NCBI GenBank assembly: GCA_938007935.1
Contig: CALLMD010000009.1
Coordinates: 62,001-126,000 of the forward strand
Length of the DNA: 64,000 nt
From: an uncultured Hellea sp.
Lineage (GTDB): Bacteria > Pseudomonadota > Alphaproteobacteria > Caulobacterales > Maricaulaceae
Direction of reading: 5' to 3'
Both the position numbers and the translations under genes were made by a program. The notes beneath the pieces were generated by a model. The model worked only from the letters and a program-made list of their open reading frames with translations, had not been told where the DNA came from and ran no database searches. Below, in pieces: positions 1-10,380 of the stretch (within the stretch, counting starts at the first letter, position 1; the number at the start of each line of letters is the position of its first letter).

Positions 1-439
1 GCGTCACAAGCACATAAAATTCACGCTCATCTTTGATGCCGTGTAAATCCAGCGTCATATCGAGCAACACTGTCTTGCTATTCCCAATTGCCAAGACATC
101 AAATTGACTCATGTCTAAATCAGCCATGACTTTTGCGGTCGGATATTGATCCGTTTGAAACACATACTCTTTCATGCGCGGGTCGCGGATTTCGTTATTC
201 GTATCAACGCTATCCAAATTGATCGTAAATTCTGCCTTTCCCTCTGTAGTCACCACACCAGAAATATCGCGGAAGGTATTGATTTCCCCTAAGTTTCCAT
301 TTTTGATGGTCACATAGGTCATGCCTGAGGCGGCGGGATTAAGTGTCCAATCACCTGTTCGTTCTGCTTCCCCTTTGGGGCCGCAGGCTACCAAAGTTAA
401 AAAACAAAGACTTGTCAGGAATTTATATATTGGCTGCAT
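1..439 (-). CDS. YceI-family lipoprotein, 3' end cut by window edge
   Basis: Reading the minus strand from the ATG at 437-439 gives an open frame of 146 codons that runs off the window. The N-terminus is a lipoprotein signal peptide with lipobox LVAC and Cys about residue 19. It is followed by YceI-like sequence (DWTLNPAASGMTYVTIKNG, then a FTINLDSVDT motif and a TVLLDMTLDLHGI strand). YceI proteins are periplasmic lipocalin-like beta-barrels thought to bind isoprenoid or other hydrophobic ligands. The lipobox suggests membrane anchoring here. A good Shine-Dalgarno (AGGAGAG) lies just upstream of the ATG. It follows pyrG by 55 bp on the same strand. The C-terminal part cannot be judged. Confidence 0.85.
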   Translation of the reverse strand, partial: MQPIYKFLTSLCFLTLVACGPKGEAERTGDWTLNPAASGMTYVTIKNGNLGEINTFRDISGVVTTEGKAEFTINLDSVDTNNEIRDPRMKEYVFQTDQYPTAKVMADLDMSQFDVLAIGNSKTVLLDMTLDLHGIKDEREFYVLVT

Positions 440-494
440 ATTGCTCTCCTCAATAGCTTTTACGCCATTGAGATGCCAAGGTAAACCAGCCTTT

Positions 495-2144
<1,650 letters not shown>

Positions 2145-2171
2145 TCACTGTCGCGAGCCTGTTTGCGACGC

Positions 2172-2576
2172 TTATTCGTCGTCTTTAGGCTCTGGTGCGA
2201 CCTCTGATTCAGTTTCAGCTGCGGTCTCTGTCTCGGGAGTTTCCGCCGCTAAAGTTTCATCAGCCAACGGGAGTGTCGTATCGGGCGAATCTATAGGTGC
2301 CGTCAAGGGGGCAACCGCATTCGTATCGTCAATTAGTGAGGTATTTTGGTTTTCCATGTTGAAAACAACTGAAAGCGCCAAGCAATTGATAATGAAAATG
2401 GTTCCTAAAATCCACGTCATGCGAGAAATAGAGTTCGTGGCCGAGCGTCCAGACATAAAACCGCCGCCGCCGCCGCCGCCAATACCCAGCGCGCCGCCTT
2501 CAGAGCGTTGTATCAGGATAAGACCTGTCAGGATGATGCTGATAATCAGCTGAACGATAAGTAAAACAGTGGACAT
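2172..2576 (-). CDS. secG: Preprotein translocase subunit SecG
   Basis: Small inner-membrane subunit of the SecYEG translocon. The 134-residue protein starts MSTVLLIVQLIISIILTG (first membrane segment), has the LIQRSEGGALG signature and a run of seven glycines. A second membrane segment follows near residues 55-75, then an acidic Ala/Glu/Thr-rich tail. The ATG at 2574-2576 is chosen over an in-frame ATG 13 codons upstream because it begins exactly at the conserved N-terminus. The glycine run corresponds to a CCG/GCC trinucleotide tract around 2461-2482, which could be length-variable. Confidence 0.93.
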   Translation of the reverse strand: MSTVLLIVQLIISIILTGLILIQRSEGGALGIGGGGGGGFMSGRSATNSISRMTWILGTIFIINCLALSVVFNMENQNTSLIDDTNAVAPLTAPIDSPDTTLPLADETLAAETPETETAAETESEVAPEPKDDE

Positions 2577-2670
2577 AGATGGTCTCTTATAACTCGAAGC
2601 GGCGCAGTAACGCAAAATCGGCGTCGATGCTAGAGGATATTTGGGAATGCCTTAGCAATTTACAAGTCTG

Positions 2671-3441
2671 CTATTCAAAATCCGGTTTTGTATTGCGCTT
2701 GGCCTTAAAGCCGAGTGCGACCAAATACATTTCGGGACTGCCTGCGCGCGATGATTTAGGCTTGGCATGTTTCACAGTTTTAAAATTATGTTTTAGCATT
2801 TGAAGCAAACGTCCCTCTGCTCCGCCTTGAAATACTTTAGTCACAAATGCCCCGCCCGGTTTTAAGACATCCAAAGCAAAATCTGCTGCCGTTTCAACAA
2901 GGGCCACAGTTTTAAGATGATCTGTTTTACGATGCCCCGTCGTATTCTGGGCAAGGTCAGACATGACAAGATCAGGCGCGCCGCCTAGCAGGGCTTTAAT
3001 TGCGGCGGGTGCATTTTCGTCCATGAAATCCATTTCAATCAAATCGGCTCCTGCGATGACTTCGACTGGCAGGATATCAATCCCAACAACATGGCGCGCC
3101 CCGCGTTTTAAGGCGATTTGCACCCAACCGCCCGGCGCACAGCCGAGATCAACGACAAGCGAGCCTTTTTTGATGAGTCCAAATTTATCATCGAGTTCTT
3201 CGAGTTTGAAAGCGGCGCGAGAGCGGTAGCCTTTTATTTTCGCCTCTTTCACATATGGATCATTAATCTGGCGTTCGATCCACAATTTAGATGAAATTTT
3301 CCGTCCGCGCGCTGTCTTGACCTTATGGGTCATCATGCGCGTTGCATTATCCTTATCCATTTTAGCGGTTTTACGACCGCGTTTTGGTCCGTCTGGCGTA
3401 CTTCCCGACATGCGTCCTTTATTTGGTGGTTTCCTAGCCAT
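2671..3441 (-). CDS. rlmE: 23S rRNA (uridine-2552 2'-O)-methyltransferase RlmE (FtsJ/RrmJ)
   Basis: Methylates the ribose of U2552 in the 23S rRNA A-loop, using SAM. A basic, disordered N-terminal extension (about 45 residues, rich in Lys/Arg) precedes the Rossmann domain. The SAM motif is VVDLGCAPGGW, and the K-D-K-E set is represented by K in YRSRAAFKLEE, D in VMSDLAQNTTG, K in GGAFVTKVFQG and E in SRAGSPEMY. The usual DMAPN motif reads DLAQN here. It overlaps the upstream ppx-like gene by 8 bp, so the two are probably co-translated. Confidence 0.95.
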   Translation of the reverse strand: MARKPPNKGRMSGSTPDGPKRGRKTAKMDKDNATRMMTHKVKTARGRKISSKLWIERQINDPYVKEAKIKGYRSRAAFKLEELDDKFGLIKKGSLVVDLGCAPGGWVQIALKRGARHVVGIDILPVEVIAGADLIEMDFMDENAPAAIKALLGGAPDLVMSDLAQNTTGHRKTDHLKTVALVETAADFALDVLKPGGAFVTKVFQGGAEGRLLQMLKHNFKTVKHAKPKSSRAGSPEMYLVALGFKAKRNTKPDFE

Positions 3442-4591
3442 CGGCGTCAGTTTCTGAGTTTGCGCTTTCGGGAGCCTGCTCGGCGGCCTCCAATATATTG
3501 ATTTTTTGGCTTTGTTGCATCAAGCCCATCAACATACCTTCCCGCAAACCACGGTCAGCTACGCGTATCATTTTGCTCGGCCACATTTCACAAATGACGT
3601 CAGTAATCGCGCAGCCCGCGACCAAGAGACGAGAACGGTCAGCCCCGATACAAGGTTCTTTGGCGCGGTCTTCTGGACTTAAAGACGCCATATGGCGCGC
3701 AACATTGACGGCATCTGCGCTTCTGAGCCAAAGCCCGTCCACTTTTTCCCGTTGGTAATAAGGGAGCTTCAAGTGTATACCTGCAAGTGAGGTAATTGTT
3801 CCAGACGTGCCGATGAGGTGACCATTGCCTTCCTTAAATGTCTTCGTAAACCGCGTTTCACAGCCTTGGTCTTTGATCGCCTTGCGCACAGTATTTTTCA
3901 TATCTTCATACCATGTCTCGCGGTCATCATGCTCTGGTACCATCTCAGACAAAGTTACAACGCCAACAGGCAATGAGGCCCAAGCACTAATGGGCGGGCG
4001 ATGCACACGGATCTGGTTTTCAGGGTCCCTGAGACGCCGTATATCTACCCAGCTTAATTCCGTGGAACCACCGCCAATATCTATAACAAGCGCAACATCT
4101 TTGGTTGTATCAATAAGATTAAGACAGCCCATAACCGCGAGGCGAGCTTCAACGCGGGGCGAAATAATTTCCAAGCTGATACCAGCCTCGGATTTCGCGC
4201 GGTCTAGAAATTCTTGCCCATTTGCGGCTTTACGGCAGGCCTCAGTAGCCACGCAACGCCAACGTTTAACGCGGCGGGACTTCATTTTTTTAGCGCACAC
4301 GGCTAAGGCCTCAATGGCAGCATCCATACTTTCTTGTGAGAGATTACCTGTTGCGGTTAGGCCTTTTCCAAGGCGCACAACACGGGAATAGCTATCAATG
4401 ACTTTAAAGCCATCTCCGCTCGCCCGCGCTACTAGCAGCCGGCAGTTATTCGTTCCCAAATCAAGGGCTGCATATGTCTGTGGACGCCGTCCCTTATGGG
4501 TGCGTCCATGACTCCGTCGCCGAGAGCGCACAGGGCGTTTATGTCCTGCGTCGTCGCGTCTCTCAACGCCGGACAAATCACCGTCCGGCAT
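3434..4591 (-). CDS. Ppx/GppA family phosphatase (exopolyphosphatase / pppGpp phosphohydrolase)
   Basis: ASKHA-fold phosphatase of the Ppx/GppA family, acting on polyphosphate or pppGpp. The sequence does not decide which. Visible motifs are YAALDLGTNNCRLLVA (phosphate-binding loop 1), ALVIDIGGGSTELSWV (catalytic region) and IGTSGTITSLAGIH. A long basic Arg/Ser-rich N-terminus precedes the domain. The ATG at 4589-4591 is preferred because AGAGAG sits 6 nt upstream. An ATG at 4652-4654 would add 21 residues but lacks a ribosome-binding site. It overlaps rlmE by 8 bp. At 385 residues it is the short, catalytic-core-only type found in alphaproteobacteria. Confidence 0.88.
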   Translation of the reverse strand: MPDGDLSGVERRDDAGHKRPVRSRRRSHGRTHKGRRPQTYAALDLGTNNCRLLVARASGDGFKVIDSYSRVVRLGKGLTATGNLSQESMDAAIEALAVCAKKMKSRRVKRWRCVATEACRKAANGQEFLDRAKSEAGISLEIISPRVEARLAVMGCLNLIDTTKDVALVIDIGGGSTELSWVDIRRLRDPENQIRVHRPPISAWASLPVGVVTLSEMVPEHDDRETWYEDMKNTVRKAIKDQGCETRFTKTFKEGNGHLIGTSGTITSLAGIHLKLPYYQREKVDGLWLRSADAVNVARHMASLSPEDRAKEPCIGADRSRLLVAGCAITDVICEMWPSKMIRVADRGLREGMLMGLMQQSQKINILEAAEQAPESANSETDADG

Positions 4592-4688
4592 ATCGTTCTC
4601 TCTATAGAAGCCGTGTCGCGGAAATCGCGCCACTTGCTTATTCTCGGACAGCATAACTTAAACTGGAATTTTAGCAATGGAATTAAAG

Positions 4689-6470
4689 TTAGTGGATATC
4701 CACGTGATCTGAGAGTTGGTTCCAATCAGGTTCAGGCTCGAGGTCTTCCATAGCCTCGTGCTGAGACAAATAAATCTGGCCAGACAAGCTCTCAATAAAA
4801 TCTGATCTATATAGCCGTTCTTTAACGCGGCTCTGCATATCTGAAAAATGAAGACGAATATCCGTGCGTTTTAAGCGTCTATTTATTTCCTGAAGGCTGG
4901 ATAAAGCGCTCGCATCAATGCGGTTGACTGCTGTGCACATCAAAACGAGGTCTGTCATCTCTGGGCTTTCTGCCACCAATTGGGCCACTCTATCTTCGAG
5001 AAAACGCGCATTTGCATAATATAAGCTCTCATCAATCCGCAGCGTTTTGACCTGCTCATTAGTTTCAACGTTGAACCGTCCTGCATCTCGATAATGTTCA
5101 GTTCCTGGAAAACGCCCGACTAGCGGCATATATGGCTGCAATGTCCCTTTAATATGCAGAGCCATGGCTAAGACTACGCCGACTAACACGCCCCATTGTA
5201 CGCCAAAAAACAGCACAGCCAAAAAGGTCGCAAGAGCCGTGATACCGTCTGCGCGGCTATAAAACCATGTTCGCCAAAGCGATTTAAAATCGATCAAACC
5301 AAAGCAAGCGACAATGATAAGCGCCGCCAAAACAGATAGAGGCAGCGCCTTTAATATGGGGGTTAAGAACAATGCTGTTAAGGCCATGAATAAGGCGACG
5401 ATGATGCTCACAAGGGGTGTTTTACCGCCCGCAGAAAAATTCACCGCTGAACGGGACATGCTGCCATTAATTGGATAGCCGCCCGTCACGCCAGCAACAA
5501 GGTTTGAAGCCCCCAGGCCTAGAAGTTCTTTATTCGCGTCAATCCGTCCGCGGGATCGCGCTGCCAGTTCTTGAGCCGTCGACGTGCTGTCCACGAAAGC
5601 CACAATCGCGATGACGATGGCTGGGACCAGTAATGATTGAAATGCACCTAACCCTAAATTTGGAATTTCAAATGGCGGTAGACCTGATGGTATAGTTCCG
5701 ACAACCCGTAGATTGTGTGTATCAGCGAGGTTTAGCGCCGCGCTTAAAATTATGAAACCAATTATAACGATAATTGGCGCGGTGCGAGCAATCAGCTTGG
5801 CGATACGGCTTTTGACATGAAAACGGACCAGCCCAAAGGCTAAATACCGCCTTACGGCCCATAAGATAAAAATCGCCGCGCAGCCCGTCAGAACCGCCGC
5901 AATGTTAGCGAATTTAGCATTAGCTTTAAGGTCCCCAAAAAGCCCAAAAACCGTATTCCCTGACGCTTCCACGCCTAAAATATGTTTGAGCTGACTAAAT
6001 ATAATCAGCAAAGCGGCCCCCGTAATATAGGCAGAAACCACGGGACGGCTGACAAAATTCATGATGAAGCCGGCCTTTAAAAGCCCCGCAATAAGAAGTA
6101 TTCCGCCCGTCAGGAGAGCAAGCGCTGCGGCGCTAATCAAACGTGTGCCTTCTGGAAGCACAGCGATCGAGGCCGCTGTCATCAAGGAAATAACCGCCGT
6201 CGGGCCAACATTAATGACCCTCGAGGAGCCAAACAGTGCATAGGCAATAAGGGGGAAAATCGAGACGTAGATTCCAACTTGCGGCGGTAGTCCCGCCAAT
6301 AAGGCATAAGCCAAAGATTGCGGCACGAGCAAAATTGTAACGATTATTGCGGCGACGAGGTCATCAGCAAAAATGCTTCCGCTATACCCTTTTAGCCAGC
6401 CCCATTGCTCGATGAACGGATTTGGTTTTGCGGTTGCAACGGTTTCGGAACTGTGGGCTTTATCCACCAT
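4689..6470 (-). CDS. SulP-family anion permease with STAS domain
   Basis: 593-residue inner-membrane transporter of the SLC26/SulP family (sulfate, bicarbonate or other anions; substrate not decidable from sequence). The N-terminal transmembrane core has the family signature LVPQSLAYALLAGLPPQVGIY and further hydrophobic spans to about residue 430. A cytoplasmic STAS domain follows (residues ~450-565) with the typical DLVLMCTAVNRIDASALSSL helix-strand. There is no carbonic anhydrase or cys gene immediately adjacent to hint at the substrate, though a sulfate-assimilation operon lies about 20 kb away. Confidence 0.92.
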   Translation of the reverse strand: MVDKAHSSETVATAKPNPFIEQWGWLKGYSGSIFADDLVAAIIVTILLVPQSLAYALLAGLPPQVGIYVSIFPLIAYALFGSSRVINVGPTAVISLMTAASIAVLPEGTRLISAAALALLTGGILLIAGLLKAGFIMNFVSRPVVSAYITGAALLIIFSQLKHILGVEASGNTVFGLFGDLKANAKFANIAAVLTGCAAIFILWAVRRYLAFGLVRFHVKSRIAKLIARTAPIIVIIGFIILSAALNLADTHNLRVVGTIPSGLPPFEIPNLGLGAFQSLLVPAIVIAIVAFVDSTSTAQELAARSRGRIDANKELLGLGASNLVAGVTGGYPINGSMSRSAVNFSAGGKTPLVSIIVALFMALTALFLTPILKALPLSVLAALIIVACFGLIDFKSLWRTWFYSRADGITALATFLAVLFFGVQWGVLVGVVLAMALHIKGTLQPYMPLVGRFPGTEHYRDAGRFNVETNEQVKTLRIDESLYYANARFLEDRVAQLVAESPEMTDLVLMCTAVNRIDASALSSLQEINRRLKRTDIRLHFSDMQSRVKERLYRSDFIESLSGQIYLSQHEAMEDLEPEPDWNQLSDHVDIH

Positions 6471-6517
6471 ATTCCGTGAGTGTCAGGATTCCTTGCAATA
6501 TTCAAGATTGAGTATGC

Positions 6518-7141
6518 TTATAAAGATTTTGATTTTCCCGCTTCAAGCATTGGGAGTGATAAAGGAAATAGAGTTTCACTGGAAATTGCGGTCTGTTTTT
6601 TGCGAAACCGCAAAAGCTTATCATCAATGACCGCTAAAAGAACTCCGCCTTTATCAAGCTGTTCCAACAATTGCGTGGGCTCTTTTTTAACGGCGCACCC
6701 CACTATGATGCAATCAAAGGGCGCCTGCCCCTTCCAGCCATAACGGCCGTCTCCATGGCGGATAACATGATTGGTGAGATTGACCTGCGCAAAGCTTTGC
6801 TCTGCCTCGGCTATAAGCTGCTTATAGCGTTCCACTGAATAGACCCGCTTTGCAATATTTGAGAGCACAGCAGTGTGGTACCCGCTACCCGTACCGATTT
6901 CGAGGACCTTATGCTCGGGCGTTAGCTCCAGCGTTTGACTCATTAGAGCAACCGTTAGAGGACTAGAGAGTGTCTGGCCGCAAGAAATGGGTAAGGCCTG
7001 CTCATCATAGGCCGCGTCCCAATGCTTTTTAGCCACGAAATGGCGACGATCAACCAGTTCCATAGCGCGCAGCACGGCATTGTCTGAAATGCCGCGCCCG
7101 CGCAGGCGCATAATCATGTCGATTAAACCCGGATTAAACAT
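6518..7141 (-). CDS. pcm: Protein-L-isoaspartate O-methyltransferase
   Basis: SAM-dependent methyltransferase that starts repair of isoaspartyl residues in damaged proteins. The SAM site is VLEIGTGSGYHTAVLS. The substrate-recognition segments QTLSSPLTVALMSQ and GDGRYGWKGQAPFDCIIV are present. Length (207 residues) is typical of the short bacterial form. It is the last gene of serS-surE-pcm. It lies 36 bp after surE, with no convincing ribosome-binding site at the first ATG, so translation may be coupled or start at an internal Met. Confidence 0.94.
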   Translation of the reverse strand: MFNPGLIDMIMRLRGRGISDNAVLRAMELVDRRHFVAKKHWDAAYDEQALPISCGQTLSSPLTVALMSQTLELTPEHKVLEIGTGSGYHTAVLSNIAKRVYSVERYKQLIAEAEQSFAQVNLTNHVIRHGDGRYGWKGQAPFDCIIVGCAVKKEPTQLLEQLDKGGVLLAVIDDKLLRFRKKQTAISSETLFPLSLPMLEAGKSKSL

Positions 7142-7177
7142 AGGGATTAAACACGGAAGAAAAACATCAGCCCAATA

Positions 7178-7945
7178 TTACCTTTTTTCTAAATTATCCT
7201 TTAAAAACATAAGTGTATCTTCATGTGTTAAATCAGCATGCAGCGGCGTGACAGAGATATAGCCATCATAAATCGCGCGTAAATCCGTGCCCGTTGGCGG
7301 ATTAGATTTCTGCGCGCCATAAGTCAGCCAATAATAATGCCCGCCGCGAGGGTGCGCTCTTTTATCAACATCGCTCATTTGGAAATCACGGTGACCTTGG
7401 CGCGTAATTTGAACGCCTTTGACGCCTTCTGGCGACGTATCTGGGAAATTGACAGATAAGACCACCTTTTCAGGCCAGCCCTTTGATATAAGGTCTTTTA
7501 TAAGCTTTGCCCCATGTGCTTCGGCTGTCTCCCATGGCAGGCTATTTGCGCCTTGAAACCCGCGAGCTAGAGAGAGCGCAATCGAGGGAACCCCCATCTG
7601 CATGCCTTGCAGCGCCCCAGCTACCGTCCCGCTAAAGGTCACATCCTCGGCTAGATTTTGTCCCCGATTAACCCCAGAGAGAACCAAATCAGGCTTTTTG
7701 TCCTTAAAGATATCTTTCATGGCGACAATCACAGAGTCGGTTGGCGTGCCTGTCACAGAAAAAAGCTTTTCGCCATGCTTTCGAAGACGCACCGGATTAT
7801 GCAATGATACCCCCCGTGAGGCGGCGGATTGCTCTGTATCCGGCGCGCAGACCCAAACATCATCAGAAAGCTCTGCCGCTATATTGCGTAAAACCTCTAG
7901 GCCGCGGGCTTGGATGCCATCGTCATTGGTGAGTAGTATTCTCAC
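7178..7945 (-). CDS. surE: 5'/3'-nucleotidase SurE
   Basis: Metal-dependent survival protein that dephosphorylates nucleoside monophosphates. The N-terminus [11 protein letters not shown] holds the paired metal-binding Asp residues, followed by the SRGVSL serine region and [11 protein letters not shown] with the metal-ligand Asn. The start is GTG (7943-7945), overlapping the serS stop codon by 4 bp (GTGA), which implies coupled translation. Its position between serS and pcm is the standard alphaproteobacterial stress/repair arrangement. Confidence 0.95.
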   Translation of the reverse strand: MRILLTNDDGIQARGLEVLRNIAAELSDDVWVCAPDTEQSAASRGVSLHNPVRLRKHGEKLFSVTGTPTDSVIVAMKDIFKDKKPDLVLSGVNRGQNLAEDVTFSGTVAGALQGMQMGVPSIALSLARGFQGANSLPWETAEAHGAKLIKDLISKGWPEKVVLSVNFPDTSPEGVKGVQITRQGHRDFQMSDVDKRAHPRGGHYYWLTYGAQKSNPPTGTDLRAIYDGYISVTPLHADLTHEDTLMFLKDNLEKR

Positions 7946-9390
7946 TTAATCAACTCAACGCCGCCCATATAAGGCACGAGCACTTTGGGGACAGTTATTG
8001 ATCCATCCTCGTTTTGATAATTTTCGAGCACGGCAACAAGCGTGCGGCCAACAGCGAGGCCAGAGCCATTGAGCGTATGAACGAACCGATTATCTTTCTC
8101 GCCGTGTTTATATCGTGCATTCATACGGCGGGCTTGAAAATCTCCGCAATTTGAACAGCTGGAAATCTCACGATAAGTGTCTTGGCTGGGCAGCCAGACT
8201 TCGATGTCAAAGGTTCGGCGCGCGCCAAATCCCAAATCGCCCGTACACAATTCAACCACGCGGTAAGGCAGTTCAAGACGCCTCAGAACCTCCTCGGCGC
8301 ATTTCAGCATACGCTTATGCTCACCTTCACTGTCTTCTGGCCGCGTTATAGAGACCAATTCGACTTTGTTGAATTGATGCTGACGTATCATGCCTTTGGT
8401 ATCACGCCCTGCACTCCCCGCTTCACTACGGAAACAGGGTGTATGTGCGGTCATCCGCATTGGGAGTGTTTCACGGTCAACGATAGATTCACGCACAATG
8501 TTGGTGAGAGAAACTTCAGCAGTTGGAATTAGGTAAGCTTCAGTCTCTTTACCAAAGGGTAAATCGAGCTCTCCAGAAAGTATTTCATCTTGAAATGTAT
8601 TCTTTAGGGCAAATTCCAAAACACTTGAGTCAATATTACTAAAATCAATCTTCCCCGTTTTTGAAGCACTTTCCAAGTCAAAGATATTTGAAATAAAGTC
8701 TACAAATTTGTGAAAGGAAGAACTCGCTGAATATAAATCTTCTTTAAATTTAGGTAACTGACCAGTCCCATAAAGAGCATGACTTCTTACAATCAAAGGC
8801 GGGCTATGCTCCACATACCCATGCTCTTCTGTCTGCAAGTCCAGCATAAAAGCCGCCAATGCGCGATCTAAACGCGATAACATCCCACTCAACACCACAA
8901 AACGGCTCCCACTCATCTTTGCGGCTGTTTCAAAATCCATCATGCCAAGCGCTTCGCCGAGCTCATCGTGACCTTTAGGCTTAAAATCAAGTTTTGTCGG
9001 CTCTAGGTGCTTGTGAAGCTCAACATTAGCCTCTTCATCTTCGCCCTCAGGAACATCAGCAAAAGGCACATTCGGCAAGCCAGAGAGCAAATCACGTAGC
9101 TGGGCTTGCTCGCTATCAACCTGCGCGCCCATGGCGGCAATCACATTTTTCGCGCCCGCAACTTCGGTCTTAAGGCGCTCGGCTTCGTCTTTGTCACCCT
9201 TGGCCATAGCCTGACCGATAAGTTTTGAGCTTTTATTACGCGCGGCTTCTGCCTCTTGCACAACCTGCTTGGCTTTGCGGATAAGCGCGTCTTGATCGAG
9301 GATTTTCTTCGATAGCGGCTCCAGCCCGCGCTTGGCCCAGAGGGCATCATACTGATCGGGGTTTTCGCGAATGGCTTTTAGGTCGTGCAT
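7942..9390 (-). CDS. serS: Seryl-tRNA synthetase with an extra ~60-residue insertion
   Basis: Class II synthetase charging tRNA-Ser. Residues 1-110 form the coiled-coil tRNA-binding arm. Motif 2 is [14 protein letters not shown] (~320-333) and motif 3 is [17 protein letters not shown] (~441-457). The protein is 482 residues long, against about 425-430 usual. The excess is one segment, residues ~221-283, inserted between [13 protein letters not shown] and [12 protein letters not shown], where most family members have only a short connection. The inserted DNA (about 8542-8730) is visibly more AT-rich than the rest of the gene and in frame, so it looks like a genuine insertion domain and not a frameshift. 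Confidence 0.95.
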   Translation of the reverse strand: MHDLKAIRENPDQYDALWAKRGLEPLSKKILDQDALIRKAKQVVQEAEAARNKSSKLIGQAMAKGDKDEAERLKTEVAGAKNVIAAMGAQVDSEQAQLRDLLSGLPNVPFADVPEGEDEEANVELHKHLEPTKLDFKPKGHDELGEALGMMDFETAAKMSGSRFVVLSGMLSRLDRALAAFMLDLQTEEHGYVEHSPPLIVRSHALYGTGQLPKFKEDLYSASSSFHKFVDFISNIFDLESASKTGKIDFSNIDSSVLEFALKNTFQDEILSGELDLPFGKETEAYLIPTAEVSLTNIVRESIVDRETLPMRMTAHTPCFRSEAGSAGRDTKGMIRQHQFNKVELVSITRPEDSEGEHKRMLKCAEEVLRRLELPYRVVELCTGDLGFGARRTFDIEVWLPSQDTYREISSCSNCGDFQARRMNARYKHGEKDNRFVHTLNGSGLAVGRTLVAVLENYQNEDGSITVPKVLVPYMGGVELIK

Positions 9391-9443
9391 GACTATCTCT
9401 ATAAATATTTTGGCTCGCTATAGAGGCAGTGATGAGTCGCGTA

Positions 9444-9471
9444 AAGACATTGCAGGCGAATCCTTTATAAT
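9444..9471 (+). promoter_or_regulatory. Candidate sigma70-type promoter of sixA
   Basis: AAGACA at 9444-9449 and a perfect TATAAT at 9466-9471 are spaced 16 bp apart. The -10 box ends only 6 bp before the sixA ATG at 9478, so transcription from it would begin at or next to the start codon. GAGG at 9472-9475 could otherwise serve as a ribosome-binding site for a transcript begun further upstream. Confidence 0.4.
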
Positions 9472-9477
9472 GAGGCC

Positions 9478-9975
9478 ATGTTAACTCACCTGCTATTGAT
9501 GCGGCACGCCAAATCATCTTGGTCTGACGGCAGCCTGACAGATCATGAGCGCCCTTTAAATAACCGCGGCGAAAAAGCGGCCATTGCCGTGGGCCAAGCC
9601 TTGGTTGCGCGTGGCTACGCACCTGATGTCATCTGGAGCTCGGATTCAACACGGACCCGCCAAACCGCCATGCGCCTTATACGCGCTATTCCAGGCGCGC
9701 AGACCGTAAATTATGATTCAAATTTCTATCATGCCTCTGCGCAACAGGTTCTGGCCATTTGCGGCAAACAGATAGAACCGACAGGGAAATTGATGCTTTT
9801 AGGCCATAATCCCGGCTGGGCAGAGCTGCATAGCTATTTCACAGGGCAATCCCATGCTTACCCAACTGGGGCCTGTACGGTTTTAACGCGCCTTTATGAT
9901 AGTGATGGGGATTGGCTGGACCCAGCGTCCTGGAAATTTACAGATTTAATATTACCGCGCGAATTAATGTCATGA
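9478..9975 (+). CDS. sixA: SixA-like histidine phosphatase
   Basis: Phosphohistidine phosphatase of the histidine phosphatase (phosphoglycerate mutase-like) superfamily. The catalytic RHA motif is in LLLMRHAKSSWSD near residue 9, the second-half motif in STRTRQTA, and the second catalytic His in LLGHNPGW (~residue 104). Length 165 residues is typical for SixA. The physiological partner (a phosphorelay HPt domain in E. coli) is not visible here. Its stop codon overlaps the next gene by 4 bp (ATGA). Confidence 0.85.
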   Translation: MLTHLLLMRHAKSSWSDGSLTDHERPLNNRGEKAAIAVGQALVARGYAPDVIWSSDSTRTRQTAMRLIRAIPGAQTVNYDSNFYHASAQQVLAICGKQIEPTGKLMLLGHNPGWAELHSYFTGQSHAYPTGACTVLTRLYDSDGDWLDPASWKFTDLILPRELMS

Positions 9976-10172
9976 AAGCCGTGCTTCTTGCGATTTGGCG
10001 CTTATTTCATGCCATCGCCTTTTATCCGATACTCATAGGGATATTTATCTGGCTTTATTTTAAGGGCGCGCATTGGCTCTATGGCCTTATGATCATCGTC
10101 ATAATTTTAATCTTCGACCCGATATGGCGCATTATGGGGCGTAACATCTTAAATTTTTTATCAAAAAAATAG
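9972..10172 (+). CDS. Small hydrophobic membrane protein, unknown function
   Basis: 66-residue protein starting MKAVLLAIWRLFHAIAFYP with two predicted membrane segments (about residues 10-28 and 33-52) and a basic C-terminus ending FLSKK. The ATG at 9972 overlaps the sixA TGA, so the two are translationally coupled. I do not recognise the family. Confidence 0.6.
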   Translation: MKAVLLAIWRLFHAIAFYPILIGIFIWLYFKGAHWLYGLMIIVIILIFDPIWRIMGRNILNFLSKK

Positions 10173-10202
10173 CGCTTCGGTAATGGGGGGTACCGAAGCG
10201 CT
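10171..10202. terminator. 12-bp perfect hairpin, likely terminator reading leftwards
   Basis: AGCGCTTCGGTA (10171-10182) pairs with TACCGAAGCGCT (10191-10202) around an A/T/G6 loop. On the minus strand it is followed by TATTTTTTT, so it has the form of an intrinsic terminator for leftward transcripts (from the DoxX-like gene side). On the plus strand it starts in the stop codon of the small membrane protein but lacks a T tract. Confidence 0.6.
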
Positions 10203-10380
10203 GATCTTAGCCCATTACATAAGGGGAAGTTGGACTAAAAAACTGGTGTCTACTTTGATACGATTAAACCGCAAATGTCGGATTGCTTCTACGCAAAAAA
10301 TTAATAAGCGTTAACGCAACCTATACCATAAATTGTTTTTTGAAAGATTTTTAGTGACATTACACAACTTATAGGTTAAA

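Noticed and set aside
10308-10317. GCGTTAACGC palindrome with TTAA-N6-TTAAC as CtrA site
   Set aside because: Spacing is six, not seven, so it is out of phase with the CtrA consensus.
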